Assembly (NCBI RefSeq): GCF_036077095.1
Contig: NZ_CP107960.1
Coordinates: 620,001-684,000 of the forward strand
DNA from: Streptomyces sp. NBC_00376
GTDB taxonomy: Bacteria > Actinomycetota > Actinomycetes > Streptomycetales > Streptomycetaceae
Reading direction: 5' to 3'
DNA length: 64,000 nucleotides
The position numbers and the translations under genes are program-made. Shown here piece by piece: positions 1-7,460 of this stretch (positions within the stretch are counted from its first letter, which is position 1; each line of letters opens with the position of its first letter). The notes beneath the pieces are model-generated. The model was not told the DNA's origin and made no database searches. It saw only the letters and a program-made list of their open reading frames with translations.

Positions 1-349
1 GCGTGAGCGTGCGGCCTTCGGCGTCGGCCACCCCCCGCGCACGCAGGAAAGCCCGCACGGCGTCACGAGCCGCGTTCTCCCGCGGCACAAGAATCTCGCG
101 CAGCTCCGGGTGGCGCATGCTCTCGACCGCGCACGCGTAGCGGGCGAGCGACCGCTGCCGCCCCGCTCCCGTCAGCCGCCGCTCGACGAAACCGGCGAGC
201 CCGTCCGTCAGTTCACCGGCGTCGCGCATCACCGGCGCCCGCTCGCCGGCCGCCTGGAGTTCCGCCTGGTCGTGCGCGACGAGCCGTCTGACGAGCGCGG
301 TGAGCAGGGCCTGACGGGTGCGGAAGTACGCGGAGGTGGTGCACGCCAT
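1..349 (-). pseudogene. TetR-family regulator, C-terminal remnant, runs off the left edge
   Basis: Read leftward, the frame gives a segment ending in YFRTRQALLTALVRRLV. This is how TetR regulators leave the recognition helix and enter the ligand-binding part, and an uninterrupted helical C-terminal domain follows to the window edge. The usual 40-50 residue N-terminal HTH is missing. The frame runs into sequence that belongs, on the other strand, to a FAD monooxygenase. An ATG at 347-349 is in frame, but a protein begun there could not bind DNA. The most likely history is one deletion that removed the divergent start region of this gene and of its partner at 333-644. TetR class membership is a pattern call. 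Confidence 0.6.
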
Positions 350-644
350 GACCCCGAATCTCGGCCAGGGGGCCTGCCAGGCACTGGAGGACGCGGCGAC
401 ACTGGCCGCCGCGCTGTCCGGCGAAGCGACCGTCGAGTCGGCGCTCGGCCGCTACGACGCGGAGCGTCGGCCCCGCAGCCAGTCGGTCGCGCGGGCCGCG
501 CGGCAGGCCGGCCGGATGGGCCAACAGCTGTCCCACCCGGCGGCCGTCGCGCTGCGCAACGCGGCGATGCGTCTCGCACCGTCCCGTGTCACGATCCGCA
601 CGATCCTCTGCCACGCCGACTGGACACCCCCGAGGCCGGGCTGA
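333..644 (+). pseudogene. FAD-dependent monooxygenase, C-terminal remnant
   Basis: The frame opens at HAMTPNLGQGACQALEDA, the conserved C-terminal FAD motif (normally GDAAHAMTPxxGQG) of aromatic-ring FAD monooxygenases, and continues through about 85 residues typical of the end of that family to a stop at 642-644. Complete members have about 370-400 residues, so roughly the first three quarters, including the N-terminal GxGxxG, are gone. The join lies at about 335-345, directly against the TetR remnant read from the other strand. The in-frame ATG at 318 lies in TetR sequence and is not a real start. Not expected to be functional. Confidence 0.7.
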
Positions 645-689
645 CCTCGGGACGGAGCACCCGGCCGTGCGGCAGCGGTGTCGCGTACG

Positions 690-1178
690 TCAGTAGGCCC
701 CGAAGACGTTGTCGATGGAGCCGTACCTGGCGGCCGCGTAGTTGCACGCCGCCGTGATGTTGGCGACCGGGTCGTAGCTGTCCATCGAGGTCCCGGGCAC
801 GTGGTAGGCCCGGAACGTCGGATCGATGATCTGGAGGAGACCCTTGGACGGCGTCCCGGCGGCGGCGTTCGAGTCCCAGTTGTTGATGGCCCGGGGGTTG
901 CCGGACGACTCGCGCATGATGTTGCGGTGGATGCTGTTGTAGCTGCCCGGGATGTTGTGCTCGGCCATGACGGCCAGCGACTCCTTGATCCAGCCGTCCA
1001 GATCGTTGGCGTACTGCGCTGCCGGTGCGGCGACGCCGGCGGACTGCGCCGGAGCCGCCGAGGCGGTGTGGGCGCCGAGCAGCGGCAGCAGGAGAGCGGC
1101 GGCGCCCGTGCCCACGGCGATGAAACCGCGGGTCAGCGGGGTGGACTTGCGACGGCGGTACGTACCCGTTGCGGACAT
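690..1178 (-). CDS. Secreted transglycosylase SLT-domain protein
   Basis: A 162-residue secreted protein. It has a basic N-terminus (YRRRKS), a hydrophobic stretch (residues about 18-38) and an ASA-AP cleavage site, then a small lysozyme-like domain with the SLT signature ESSGNPRAINNWDSNA (the E is the expected catalytic acid) and GLLQIIDPTF. It should cut peptidoglycan glycan strands outside the cell. The ATG at 1176-1178 was chosen because GGAGAGG lies just upstream; longer starts would run into the riboswitch. The riboswitch at 1195-1362 places it with Rpf and other wall-lytic enzymes whose expression Streptomyces ties to c-di-AMP. Confidence 0.85.
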   Translation of the reverse strand: MSATGTYRRRKSTPLTRGFIAVGTGAAALLLPLLGAHTASAAPAQSAGVAAPAAQYANDLDGWIKESLAVMAEHNIPGSYNSIHRNIMRESSGNPRAINNWDSNAAAGTPSKGLLQIIDPTFRAYHVPGTSMDSYDPVANITAACNYAAARYGSIDNVFGAY

Positions 1179-1194
1179 GGTGGATTCCTCTCCG

Positions 1195-1362
1195 TCGCCT
1201 GCGAGGTGAGCTGTCGGGTTCAGGCTGGAGATGCCTGGCCGCACACGAGCGCGGCTTCACCCCGAGCCGTTCCGGATTCCGGACCGGCGGCTTACCTGGG
1301 TCCCCCGCTCCTGCCGTGCATGGGTGGTCGGATGGCCGGACAGCGGCAGGATTCGGCGTTCC
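1195..1362 (-). promoter_or_regulatory. c-di-AMP riboswitch (ydaO-yuaA class)
   Basis: Read leftward, the leader of the transglycosylase carries the conserved blocks of the ydaO-yuaA class (RF00379) in order: CGCCGAATCCTG near the 5' end, GGAGCGGGGGACCCAGGTA, GGGGTGAAGCC, and CCTGAACCCGACAGCTCACC followed by GCAGGCG. The gene's ribosome binding site follows directly. In Streptomyces this class lies ahead of rpf and other peptidoglycan hydrolase genes and lowers expression when c-di-AMP binds. Boundaries are approximate; identification rests on the ordered blocks and the gene context. Confidence 0.88.
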
Positions 1363-1610
1363 GTCCGGATTGACGGTGACCGTAGGCGAGAAGAGCCGAA
1401 CGGGACAAGACCCCAATTTCCGAATGCAATTCACCCACAAGATCGATTAACGGGAATTTCGGTAATCCACCTCACACCGCACGACCCGCTCCCCTTGCGC
1501 GGAAAGGGAACCGATCCATGAGGCACAGCATCCCGCGGGCCGAACGTGACTCGCGCCACGAATTCACAAAAGCGGGCATTTCGCCCAGCGGCCGCCGAGG
1601 CCCGGTGACA
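1363..1610. other. Intergenic region without a recognised gene
   Basis: This stretch lies between the riboswitch leader and the ABC-F promoter. It is less GC-rich than the coding DNA around it and has no convincing coding frame on either strand. It must hold the leftward promoter for the riboswitch transcript, but no confident -35/-10 pair could be assigned. Confidence 0.5.
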
Positions 1611-1639
1611 TTGCCTTTCCGCCCCCCGGTCGTTACAGT
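1611..1639 (+). promoter_or_regulatory. Sigma-70-type promoter of the ABC-F gene
   Basis: TTGCCT (1611-1616) and TACAGT (1634-1639) are separated by exactly 17 nt, a good match to a housekeeping HrdB-type promoter. Initiation would fall near 1646, giving a leader of about 250 nt before the ABC-F start at 1898, long enough for the leader peptide and hairpins described next. Confidence 0.6.
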
Positions 1640-1666
1640 TTTGATGTCCTGTTGTCTCCGATTGAG

Positions 1667-1738
1667 GTGGACGTTGCGCATCTGAGGTTCGCGAACATCA
1701 CGCCGTACGGCTTTGCCCGTGCGCCCGTCACGCAGTAG
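1667..1738 (+). CDS. Putative leader peptide of the ABC-F gene
   Basis: A GTG-initiated frame encodes 23 residues (MDVAHLRFANITPYGFARAP then VTQ) and stops at TAG 1736-1738. It begins about 20 nt after the predicted transcription start and ends inside the 5' arm of a strong hairpin (1727-1761). Short uORFs that stall drug-bound ribosomes commonly control ABC-F and erm resistance genes. No strong Shine-Dalgarno precedes the GTG. The arrangement supports a leader peptide, but this is inference from position and structure. Confidence 0.45.
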   Translation: MDVAHLRFANITPYGFARAPVTQ

Positions 1739-1761
1739 CAGTGCTTCGCACTGCCCGTGAC
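1727..1761 (+). promoter_or_regulatory. Stem-loop at the leader-peptide stop codon
   Basis: GTCACG (1727-1732) pairs with CGTGAC (1756-1761), and GCAGTGC (1738-1744) pairs with GCACTGC (1748-1754) around a TTC loop. The leader stop codon sits in the 5' side, so a ribosome stalled near the end of the leader would unfold it. No T-run follows, so it looks more like part of a switching RNA than a simple terminator. Confidence 0.5.
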
Positions 1762-1849
1762 CCCGCGTGGATGCGACCTCGGTGCATGAGCCGTCCCTCG
1801 ATCTTCAGGACCGCCGCATCTCCCTCCGCTCCCCGGTCGCCGCGTGGTG

Positions 1850-1892
1850 CTCGCATACGAAGCCCCCTTCACTGCGCTTGCGAATGCGAGGA
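1850..1892 (+). promoter_or_regulatory. Hairpin masking the ABC-F ribosome binding site
   Basis: CTCGCAT (1850-1856) pairs perfectly with ATGCGAG (1884-1890). Pairing continues inward with CG and AAGC against GCTT and CG, leaving a loop of about 12 nt. The 3' arm contains GCGAGGA, the Shine-Dalgarno for the ATG at 1898. Folded, it should block translation, as expected for a drug-relieved attenuator. Confidence 0.5.
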
Positions 1893-1897
1893 ACACC

Positions 1898-3556
1898 ATG
1901 GCGACACCCACCACCCCCCACGCCTCCCTCACCTGCTCGGCCCTGGCCTTCCGGTGGCCGGACGGCACCACCGTCTTCGACGGGCTCTCGCTCAGCATCG
2001 GCCGGGGGCGCGTCGGGCTCGTCGGCACCAACGGCGCCGGCAAGTCCACCCTGCTGCGGCTGCTCGCCGGTCAACTGCGCCCGTCCCAGGGGGCAGTGAC
2101 CGTCGGCGGCAGCCTCGCCCACCTTCCGCAGAACATCACCCTCGACACCACGCTGCGGGTGGACCGGGCCCTGGGCATCGCCGAGCGGCGTGACGCGCTG
2201 CGCGCCATCGAGGCCGGGGACGTCGACGAGAAGCACTTCGAGACGATCGGCGACGACTGGGACGTCGAGGAACGGGCCCTGGCGACACTGGGGTCGCTCG
2301 GCCTCGGCGGCATCGAACTGGACCGCACCGTGGGGCAGTTGTCCGGAGGGGAGACCGTCCTGCTCCGGCTGGCCGCGCTGCTGCTGGAGCGCCCCGACGT
2401 CCTGCTCCTGGACGAGCCCACCAACAACCTCGATGTGTTCGCGCGCCGCAGGCTCTACGAAGCCGTCGACTCCTGGCGCTCGGGCGTACTGGTCGTGGTC
2501 AGCCACGACCGGGAACTGCTGGAGCGCGTCGACCGCATCGCCGAACTGCGCACCGGTTCGGTGAACTGGTACGGCGGCGGCTGGTCGGCGTACGAGGAGG
2601 CCGTGGCCGCCGAGCAGGAGGCCGCGGGGCGGATGTTGCGCGCCGCGGAGGCCGATGTGCGCCGCCAGAAGCGTGAACTGGAGGAGACACAGGTGAAGCT
2701 GGCCCGGCGCCAGAGGAACGGCCGGAAGGCGGAGGCCGAGGGCGGCCTCCCGAAGATCCTGGCAGGCCGCCGGAAGCGATCGGCACAGGAGTCGGCGGGC
2801 AGGCTTCGCGGCGTCCACGAGGAGCGTCTCGACGAGGCGCGCGAACGCCGGGAGGAGGCCGCCGACGCGATCCGCGACGACGCCGAGATCCGCGTGAGCC
2901 TCCCGCACACGGCGGTGCCCACCGGGCGCACCGTGCTGCGCCTGAACGGGCTGCGCCCGCGGTTCGGCAGGCTGCGCGAGGGCACCCTCCAGGTGAACGG
3001 GCCGGAGCGCATCGCGCTCGTCGGCCGCAACGGCGCCGGCAAGACGACGCTGCTGCGCACGCTCACCGGTGAGCTGGCCCCGTTGTCCGGCGATGCCAGG
3101 ACCTTCGTACCGGTGCGGTTCCTGCCGCAGCGGCTCGATGTGCTGGACGACGGACTGAGCGTCGCGGCGAACGTGGCCCGGATGGCGCCCGGGGTCACCG
3201 ACAACCACATCCGCGCCCAGCTCGCGCGCTTCCTCTTCCAGGGCAAGCGCGCGGAACAGCCGGCGGGCACACTGTCGGGCGGCGAACGCTTCCGTGCCGC
3301 CCTCGCGGCGACGATGCTCGCCGCACCGGCCCCGCAGTTGCTGATGCTGGACGAGCCGACCAACAACCTCGACATCGCCAGTGTGCGGCAGCTGACCGGT
3401 GCGCTCGACTCCTACGAGGGCGCGCTGCTGATCGCCAGTCACGACCTGGCCTTCCTCGAATCGGTCGGTGTCACCAGGTGGCTGCTGGTCGGGGAGGAGC
3501 TGCGGGAGACCGGCGCGGAGGAGGTGGCCGAACTGCTACGCGGCCCGATCGGTTGA
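1898..3556 (+). CDS. ABC-F ribosome-protection-type ATPase
   Basis: A 552-residue soluble twin ABC protein without membrane segments. First cassette: Walker A GTNGAGKS (43-50), LSGGE (148-152), DEPTNNLD (172-179). A charged, helical interdomain linker with many Arg and Glu residues spans about 235-330. Second cassette: Walker A GRNGAGKT (376-383), LSGGE (459-463), DEPTNNLD (485-492). This is the ABC-F layout. Members with such leaders act on the ribosome and displace PLS-type or macrolide antibiotics. The ATG at 1898 is chosen for GCGAGGA upstream and conserved sequence directly after it. The attenuator-like leader supports an inducible resistance role over the housekeeping EttA class; the drug is unknown. 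Confidence 0.85.
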   Translation: MATPTTPHASLTCSALAFRWPDGTTVFDGLSLSIGRGRVGLVGTNGAGKSTLLRLLAGQLRPSQGAVTVGGSLAHLPQNITLDTTLRVDRALGIAERRDALRAIEAGDVDEKHFETIGDDWDVEERALATLGSLGLGGIELDRTVGQLSGGETVLLRLAALLLERPDVLLLDEPTNNLDVFARRRLYEAVDSWRSGVLVVVSHDRELLERVDRIAELRTGSVNWYGGGWSAYEEAVAAEQEAAGRMLRAAEADVRRQKRELEETQVKLARRQRNGRKAEAEGGLPKILAGRRKRSAQESAGRLRGVHEERLDEARERREEAADAIRDDAEIRVSLPHTAVPTGRTVLRLNGLRPRFGRLREGTLQVNGPERIALVGRNGAGKTTLLRTLTGELAPLSGDARTFVPVRFLPQRLDVLDDGLSVAANVARMAPGVTDNHIRAQLARFLFQGKRAEQPAGTLSGGERFRAALAATMLAAPAPQLLMLDEPTNNLDIASVRQLTGALDSYEGALLIASHDLAFLESVGVTRWLLVGEELRETGAEEVAELLRGPIG

Positions 3557-3582
3557 TGCCCGGGCTGTCGGCCTCGTGCGCC

Positions 3583-3883
3583 TCACAGCCGCCGGACGCG
3601 CAGCACGCCGGTCAGCATCGGGAGGGTGAACTCGCCGCGGGCGGTCTCGGGTCTGCTTGCGAGGAAGGCACGGATCCGGCCCAGCAAGGCCTCTCGCTCC
3701 GCTTCCGGCATGACGAGCAGCCCCGCCCGCGTCGCGACGGTCGCGACGCGGGAGTCGGCGGTGCGGTGCTGCCCGTGCGGGAACCCGGTCTGCTCCGGGG
3801 AGCCGAACCGGGCGGTGCTCGGCGTACGCGACCGCCGCCGCGCCGAACGACGAGGCGTGAAGCAACTGTTCGTCACGATCCAT
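3583..3883 (-). pseudogene. SAM-dependent methyltransferase with internal deletion
   Basis: Reading leftward from ATG 3881-3883, the first 25 residues (HASSFGAAAVAYAEHRP) are the standard N-terminus of a common Streptomyces class I methyltransferase of about 250 residues. The next recognisable part, in another frame, is its C-terminus: FGSPEQTGFPHGQH, then RAGLLVMPEAEREALLGRI and FTLPMLTGVLRVRRL to the stop. The whole SAM-binding core between them is missing. The join lies at about 3,800-3,810 and shifts the frame. Expected to be dead. It converges on the ABC-F gene. Confidence 0.7.
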
Positions 3884-4055
3884 GCGGTCACGCTAACCGC
3901 GCTGTCGGCGGGTCGACTACCTCCTGGCCGCAAGTCCGGCAGCGGCGCCGGAGGGCCGCCGGCCGAACTGCGGTCGCTGGGACGTGCCCGTACCGGCCGG
4001 ACCGGGAAAAGGGGTGCGAGCCTTCGTACGCCGGCGGCCCGCACCCCTGCCGGGG

Positions 4056-4730
4056 TCAGAGCCTGTCGATGATCTTGTTCATCTGCTCGATCTCGGCGGT
4101 CTGGGCCGTGACGACGGCACCGGCGAGCTTCTTCGCCTCGGCGTTGTCGCCGTTCTTCTGCTCGTCCTCGGCCATGGTGACGGCGCCCTGGTGGTGCCCG
4201 ATCATGAGCTGGGCGAACTTCTTGTCGAAGTCCTTGCCCTTGGCGGCCGCCAGATCGCTCATGTCCTTGCCGGACATCATTCCGGGCATTGCCGAGCCGT
4301 CCGAGCCGTGATCCATCCCGGGCATGTCACCCATCGAGGACGAGGACGAGGGCAGCGGCTTGCCCCACGACGTCAACCAGCCCTTCATCGTGTCGATCTC
4401 GGGGTCCTGGGCCTTCTCGATCGCGGTGGCCAGCTTCTTGATCTCGGGGTCGGCGGCGCGGCCGTCGGCCAGCTTCGCCATCTCGATGGCCTGCTGGTGG
4501 TGCGGGATCATCTGCTGCGCGAACTTCGCGTCGGCATCGTTGAACTCGGCGCCGGGGGTGGCCGGTGCGGAGGCACCGGCCGAGCCGTGGTCCATGCCGG
4601 GCATGGACGAACCGTCGGACTTCGAGCCGTCGGAGGAGCCACAGGCGGTCAGTGCCAGAACGAGGGCGGCGACGGTGCCGGCGGCCGCGCGGGTGCGGCG
4701 GCGGGCGGCGGAGCAGCGGGAAGCGGACAT
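4056..4730 (-). CDS. DUF305 lipoprotein
   Basis: A 224-residue exported lipoprotein. The signal peptide ends in the lipobox LTAC (Cys30), followed by a linker with PGMDHGS metal-binding-looking motifs. Two DUF305/ferritin-like helical repeats follow, each with paired His in a QxMIxHHQxA context (His77-78 and His179-180). DUF305 proteins often accompany copper or other heavy-metal genes, and the His/Met-rich motifs suggest metal binding at the membrane surface. Its biochemical role is not established. The ATG at 4728-4730 was chosen for GGAAAG upstream and because it leaves a proper signal peptide. A DUF6153 gene and a metal-exporting ATPase lie upstream on the same strand. Confidence 0.85.
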   Translation of the reverse strand: MSASRCSAARRRTRAAAGTVAALVLALTACGSSDGSKSDGSSMPGMDHGSAGASAPATPGAEFNDADAKFAQQMIPHHQQAIEMAKLADGRAADPEIKKLATAIEKAQDPEIDTMKGWLTSWGKPLPSSSSSMGDMPGMDHGSDGSAMPGMMSGKDMSDLAAAKGKDFDKKFAQLMIGHHQGAVTMAEDEQKNGDNAEAKKLAGAVVTAQTAEIEQMNKIIDRL

Positions 4731-4833
4731 CAGAAATTCTTTCCAGGTGGGTGCGCCACGTCCGTGGCGCGCGAATGGGGCAGGTTCGTCCAACCGGTCC
4801 GGCCTCGAAGGGCCGTGGACCGGCGGATCCCTG

Positions 4834-5259
4834 TCACGTCCGCGCGATGCACACCTGGAGCAGCAGCCCCCTGCCGGCCAAGGGCGGTCCCCGCCGGGCC
4901 GGTCCGCGTACGGCCGTACGGCGCCCGGCGAGTGTCTGAACCGCCACGAGCGCCAGGCCCAGCGACATCAGCAGCGGCAGCACCCGGTCACGGGCATGGG
5001 TGAATACGCACGACTCGCCGTTCATCGCGGGCATGGCGGCAGCCGCCTGAGCGGAACCGTGCCCGGCCTCCATGGCCGCGTGGCCGGCGGTCGCCTGCAT
5101 GGACCCTGGCGCGGGTGCGGCCGCCGTGACGGTCACCGCGTCGTGGCAGCCCTCCGCGGCGCTCGCGGGTGCTCCGTGCATGAGGAACAGCCCGAGCAGG
5201 ACGGCACGGAGCACGAGCAGCCGGGACGCTCCCGGTGTGCGTGTCCGTCCGCGATACAC
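4834..5259 (-). CDS. DUF6153-family small membrane protein
   Basis: A 141-residue protein with a hydrophobic N-terminal segment (residues about 12-35), an Ala/Met/His-rich middle (repeated AGHAAMEAGHGSA-like sequence), a Cys near residue 84, and a second hydrophobic segment (about 93-110) before an Arg-rich tail. This matches the DUF6153 family of Streptomyces, often next to DUF305 genes. The His/Met/Cys-rich extracytoplasmic middle suggests metal handling, an inference from composition and neighbours. Downstream on the same strand is the DUF305 lipoprotein, about 100 nt away. Confidence 0.7.
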   Translation of the reverse strand: MYRGRTRTPGASRLLVLRAVLLGLFLMHGAPASAAEGCHDAVTVTAAAPAPGSMQATAGHAAMEAGHGSAQAAAAMPAMNGESCVFTHARDRVLPLLMSLGLALVAVQTLAGRRTAVRGPARRGPPLAGRGLLLQVCIART

Positions 5260-5376
5260 GGCTGCCTCGATTGCTCGCTCGTACGGGTGGTCGTACAGGT
5301 CGACGGGTCCTGCGGTGCATGCCCGACGATACCCCCACCGGGTTTCCCGTTCCGTACTGCCCCGCCTGCCCCGGGT

Positions 5377-7359
5377 TCAGCGTTCGCGCTCGGCGCGCGT
5401 CCAGGCGGCGTCGCGGAGCAGGCGAAGGCCGTTGAGGCCGACGATGACGGTGGAACCCTCGTGCCCGGCGACACCCAGCGGGAGCGGCAGCGTGCCGGCC
5501 AGGTCCCAGATGACGAGGCCGGTGATGAAGACGGCCGCGATCACCAGGTTCTGCACGACGAGGCGGCGGCACCGCCGCGAGAGCGCCACGGCGGTGGGGA
5601 CGGTGGCGAGTTCGTCGCGGACGACGACGGCGTCGGCGGTCTCCAGGGCCAGGTCGGAGCCGGCCCTGCCCATGGCGATGCCCGTGTGGGCCGCGGCCAG
5701 GGCCGGGGCGTCGTTCACGCCGTCCCCGACCACCAGCACCTTCCGCCCGGCGCTTTCCATCGCCTTGACCGCGTGCACCTTGTCCTGCGGCAGCAGACCG
5801 GCCCGGACGTCATCGATGCCGACCTCGGCGGCCAGACGGGCGGCGGCACGAGGGTTGTCCCCGGTGACCAGCACCGGTGTGCCGCCGGTGAGTCGAGTGA
5901 GGCGGGCGACGGTGGACCGGGCGTCGGTGCGCAGCCGGTCGGCGATGCCCAGGACGCCCACGGGTGTGCCGTCGAGCACGACGAGGGCGGCGGTGCGGCC
6001 GTCCTCCTCCAGTTGTACGGCGAGTTCGGCGGCGGCCCCGGCCTCGGCCTCGCCGGTACGAACGTCCAGCAGGCGGGCCGGGCTGCCGACGGCGACCGTG
6101 CGGCCGTCGACGGTGGCGGTGACGCCGGTGCCCGGGGCGGAGGTGAAGTCCGCCACCGGCGGCAGGGCGAGACCGCGGGTCCGGGCGGCTTCGGTGACCG
6201 CGCGGGCGAGGGGGTGTTCGCTGGGATGCTCGGCGGCCGCCGCCAGCGTGAGCAGGGCGTCCTCGGTCAGGCCCGAGGACACGAGTGGACGGATGTCGGT
6301 GACGCGTGGGGTGCCTTCGGTCAGGGTGCCGGTCTTGTCGAGTGCGACGGCGTCGACCGGACCGAGACGTTCCATCACCACGGCGGACTTGATGAGCACC
6401 CCGTGCCGTCCGGCGTTGGCGATCGCGGACAGCAGCGGCGGCATCGTGGCCAGCACCACGGCGCACGGCGAGGCCACGATCATGAAGGTCATCGCCCGGA
6501 GCAGTGTCGGCTGCAGTGCCGCGCCGAAGGCCAGGGGCACGGCGAACAGGGCGATGGTGGCGGCCACCATGCCGATCGAGTACCGCTGTTCGACCTTCTC
6601 GATGAACAGCTGGGTGGGGGCCTTCGTCCCCGATGCCTCCTCGACCATGGCGACGATCCGGGCGATCACCGAATCGGACGGGTCGCGCTCCACGGTCACC
6701 CGCAGCGCCCCGGTGCCGTTCAGGGTTCCCGCGAAGACCTCGTCGCCGGGCTCCTTGGCCACTGGCAGCGGCTCACCGGTGATGGTTGCCTGGTCCACCT
6801 CGCTCGCCCCGTCGAGCACCCGGCCGTCGGCCCCGACGCGTTCGCCGGGGCGTACCAGGATCACGTCCCCGACCGTCAACTCCTCGGTGGGCACGGTCTC
6901 TTCGGCACCCGCTTCGCCGAGCCGGGTGGCCCTGGCGGGTGCCAGGTCGAGCAGTCCGCGTACCGAGTCCGCCGTCCGCGCGGTGGCGAACGCCTCCAGG
7001 GCGCCCGAGGTCGCGAAGATGACGATCAGCAGGGCGCCGTCCAGCACCTGTCCGATCGCCGCCGCGCCGAGAGCCGCGACGACCATCAGCAGGTCGACGT
7101 CGAGCGTCTTCTCCCTGAGCGCCTTCAGCCCTTCCCAGCCCGGCTCCCAGCCGCCCGTGACGTACGTCAGCGCGTACAGCGGGCCCCATGTCCACCACGG
7201 GGCACCGAGCAGTTGCAGGGGCAGCGCGACCAGGAACAGCAGCAGCGCGGCAGCGGCCCAGCGGGCCTCCGGGAGGGCCAGGATCCGGGTGCGCCGCCCA
7301 GGGCCCCCCGTTCGGACCGGGCCGGCGGGCGCGACCGGGCGGGTGAGGGTGGAAGACAT
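5377..7359 (-). CDS. P1B-4-type metal-exporting ATPase (Ni/Co/Fe class, CtpJ-like)
   Basis: A 660-residue P-type ATPase with actuator TGEP (194-197), phosphorylation motif DKTGT (341-345) and hinge VGDGVNDAPAL. The membrane metal site is SPC (297-299), not CPC, and HEGST (633-637) lies in the last membrane segment. SPC plus HEG(G/S)T with no N-terminal metal-binding domain defines the P1B-4 group (CtpD/CtpJ/CoaT/PfeT), which exports Co2+, Ni2+ or Fe2+ rather than Cu+. It is divergent from an NmtR-like sensor, with one operator between them, as with M. tuberculosis nmtR-ctpJ. Nickel/cobalt efflux is therefore the best guess; iron or zinc is not excluded. Confidence 0.88.
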   Translation of the reverse strand: MSSTLTRPVAPAGPVRTGGPGRRTRILALPEARWAAAALLLFLVALPLQLLGAPWWTWGPLYALTYVTGGWEPGWEGLKALREKTLDVDLLMVVAALGAAAIGQVLDGALLIVIFATSGALEAFATARTADSVRGLLDLAPARATRLGEAGAEETVPTEELTVGDVILVRPGERVGADGRVLDGASEVDQATITGEPLPVAKEPGDEVFAGTLNGTGALRVTVERDPSDSVIARIVAMVEEASGTKAPTQLFIEKVEQRYSIGMVAATIALFAVPLAFGAALQPTLLRAMTFMIVASPCAVVLATMPPLLSAIANAGRHGVLIKSAVVMERLGPVDAVALDKTGTLTEGTPRVTDIRPLVSSGLTEDALLTLAAAAEHPSEHPLARAVTEAARTRGLALPPVADFTSAPGTGVTATVDGRTVAVGSPARLLDVRTGEAEAGAAAELAVQLEEDGRTAALVVLDGTPVGVLGIADRLRTDARSTVARLTRLTGGTPVLVTGDNPRAAARLAAEVGIDDVRAGLLPQDKVHAVKAMESAGRKVLVVGDGVNDAPALAAAHTGIAMGRAGSDLALETADAVVVRDELATVPTAVALSRRCRRLVVQNLVIAAVFITGLVIWDLAGTLPLPLGVAGHEGSTVIVGLNGLRLLRDAAWTRAERER

Positions 7360-7417
7360 GGGCGTGATCCTTCACGCGAGAGGGCGGAGTGGTTCGGCCT
7401 CCGCACCATACAGGATC

Positions 7418-7437
7418 ACATGAACACTCATTCATGT
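7418..7437. promoter_or_regulatory. NmtR/ArsR-type operator between the divergent genes
   Basis: ACATGAA and TTCATGT form a perfect 7-bp inverted repeat around a 6-bp spacer. It lies 24 bp before the nmtR ATG and about 60 bp before the ATPase start, placed to repress both. AT-rich inverted repeats of this form are standard ArsR/SmtB operators. Confidence 0.7.
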
Positions 7438-7460
7438 ATACATCTCCGTAGGATGAGGGC

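Noticed and set aside
1727..1761. Simple rho-independent terminator upstream of the ABC-F gene
   Set aside because: No T-run follows, and the hairpin overlaps a leader stop codon with a second hairpin over the ribosome site, which fits attenuation better.
5377..7359. Copper-exporting CopA
   Set aside because: The membrane motif is SPC, not CPC, and HEGST is the P1B-4 marker; the neighbouring sensor is NmtR-like, not copper-type.
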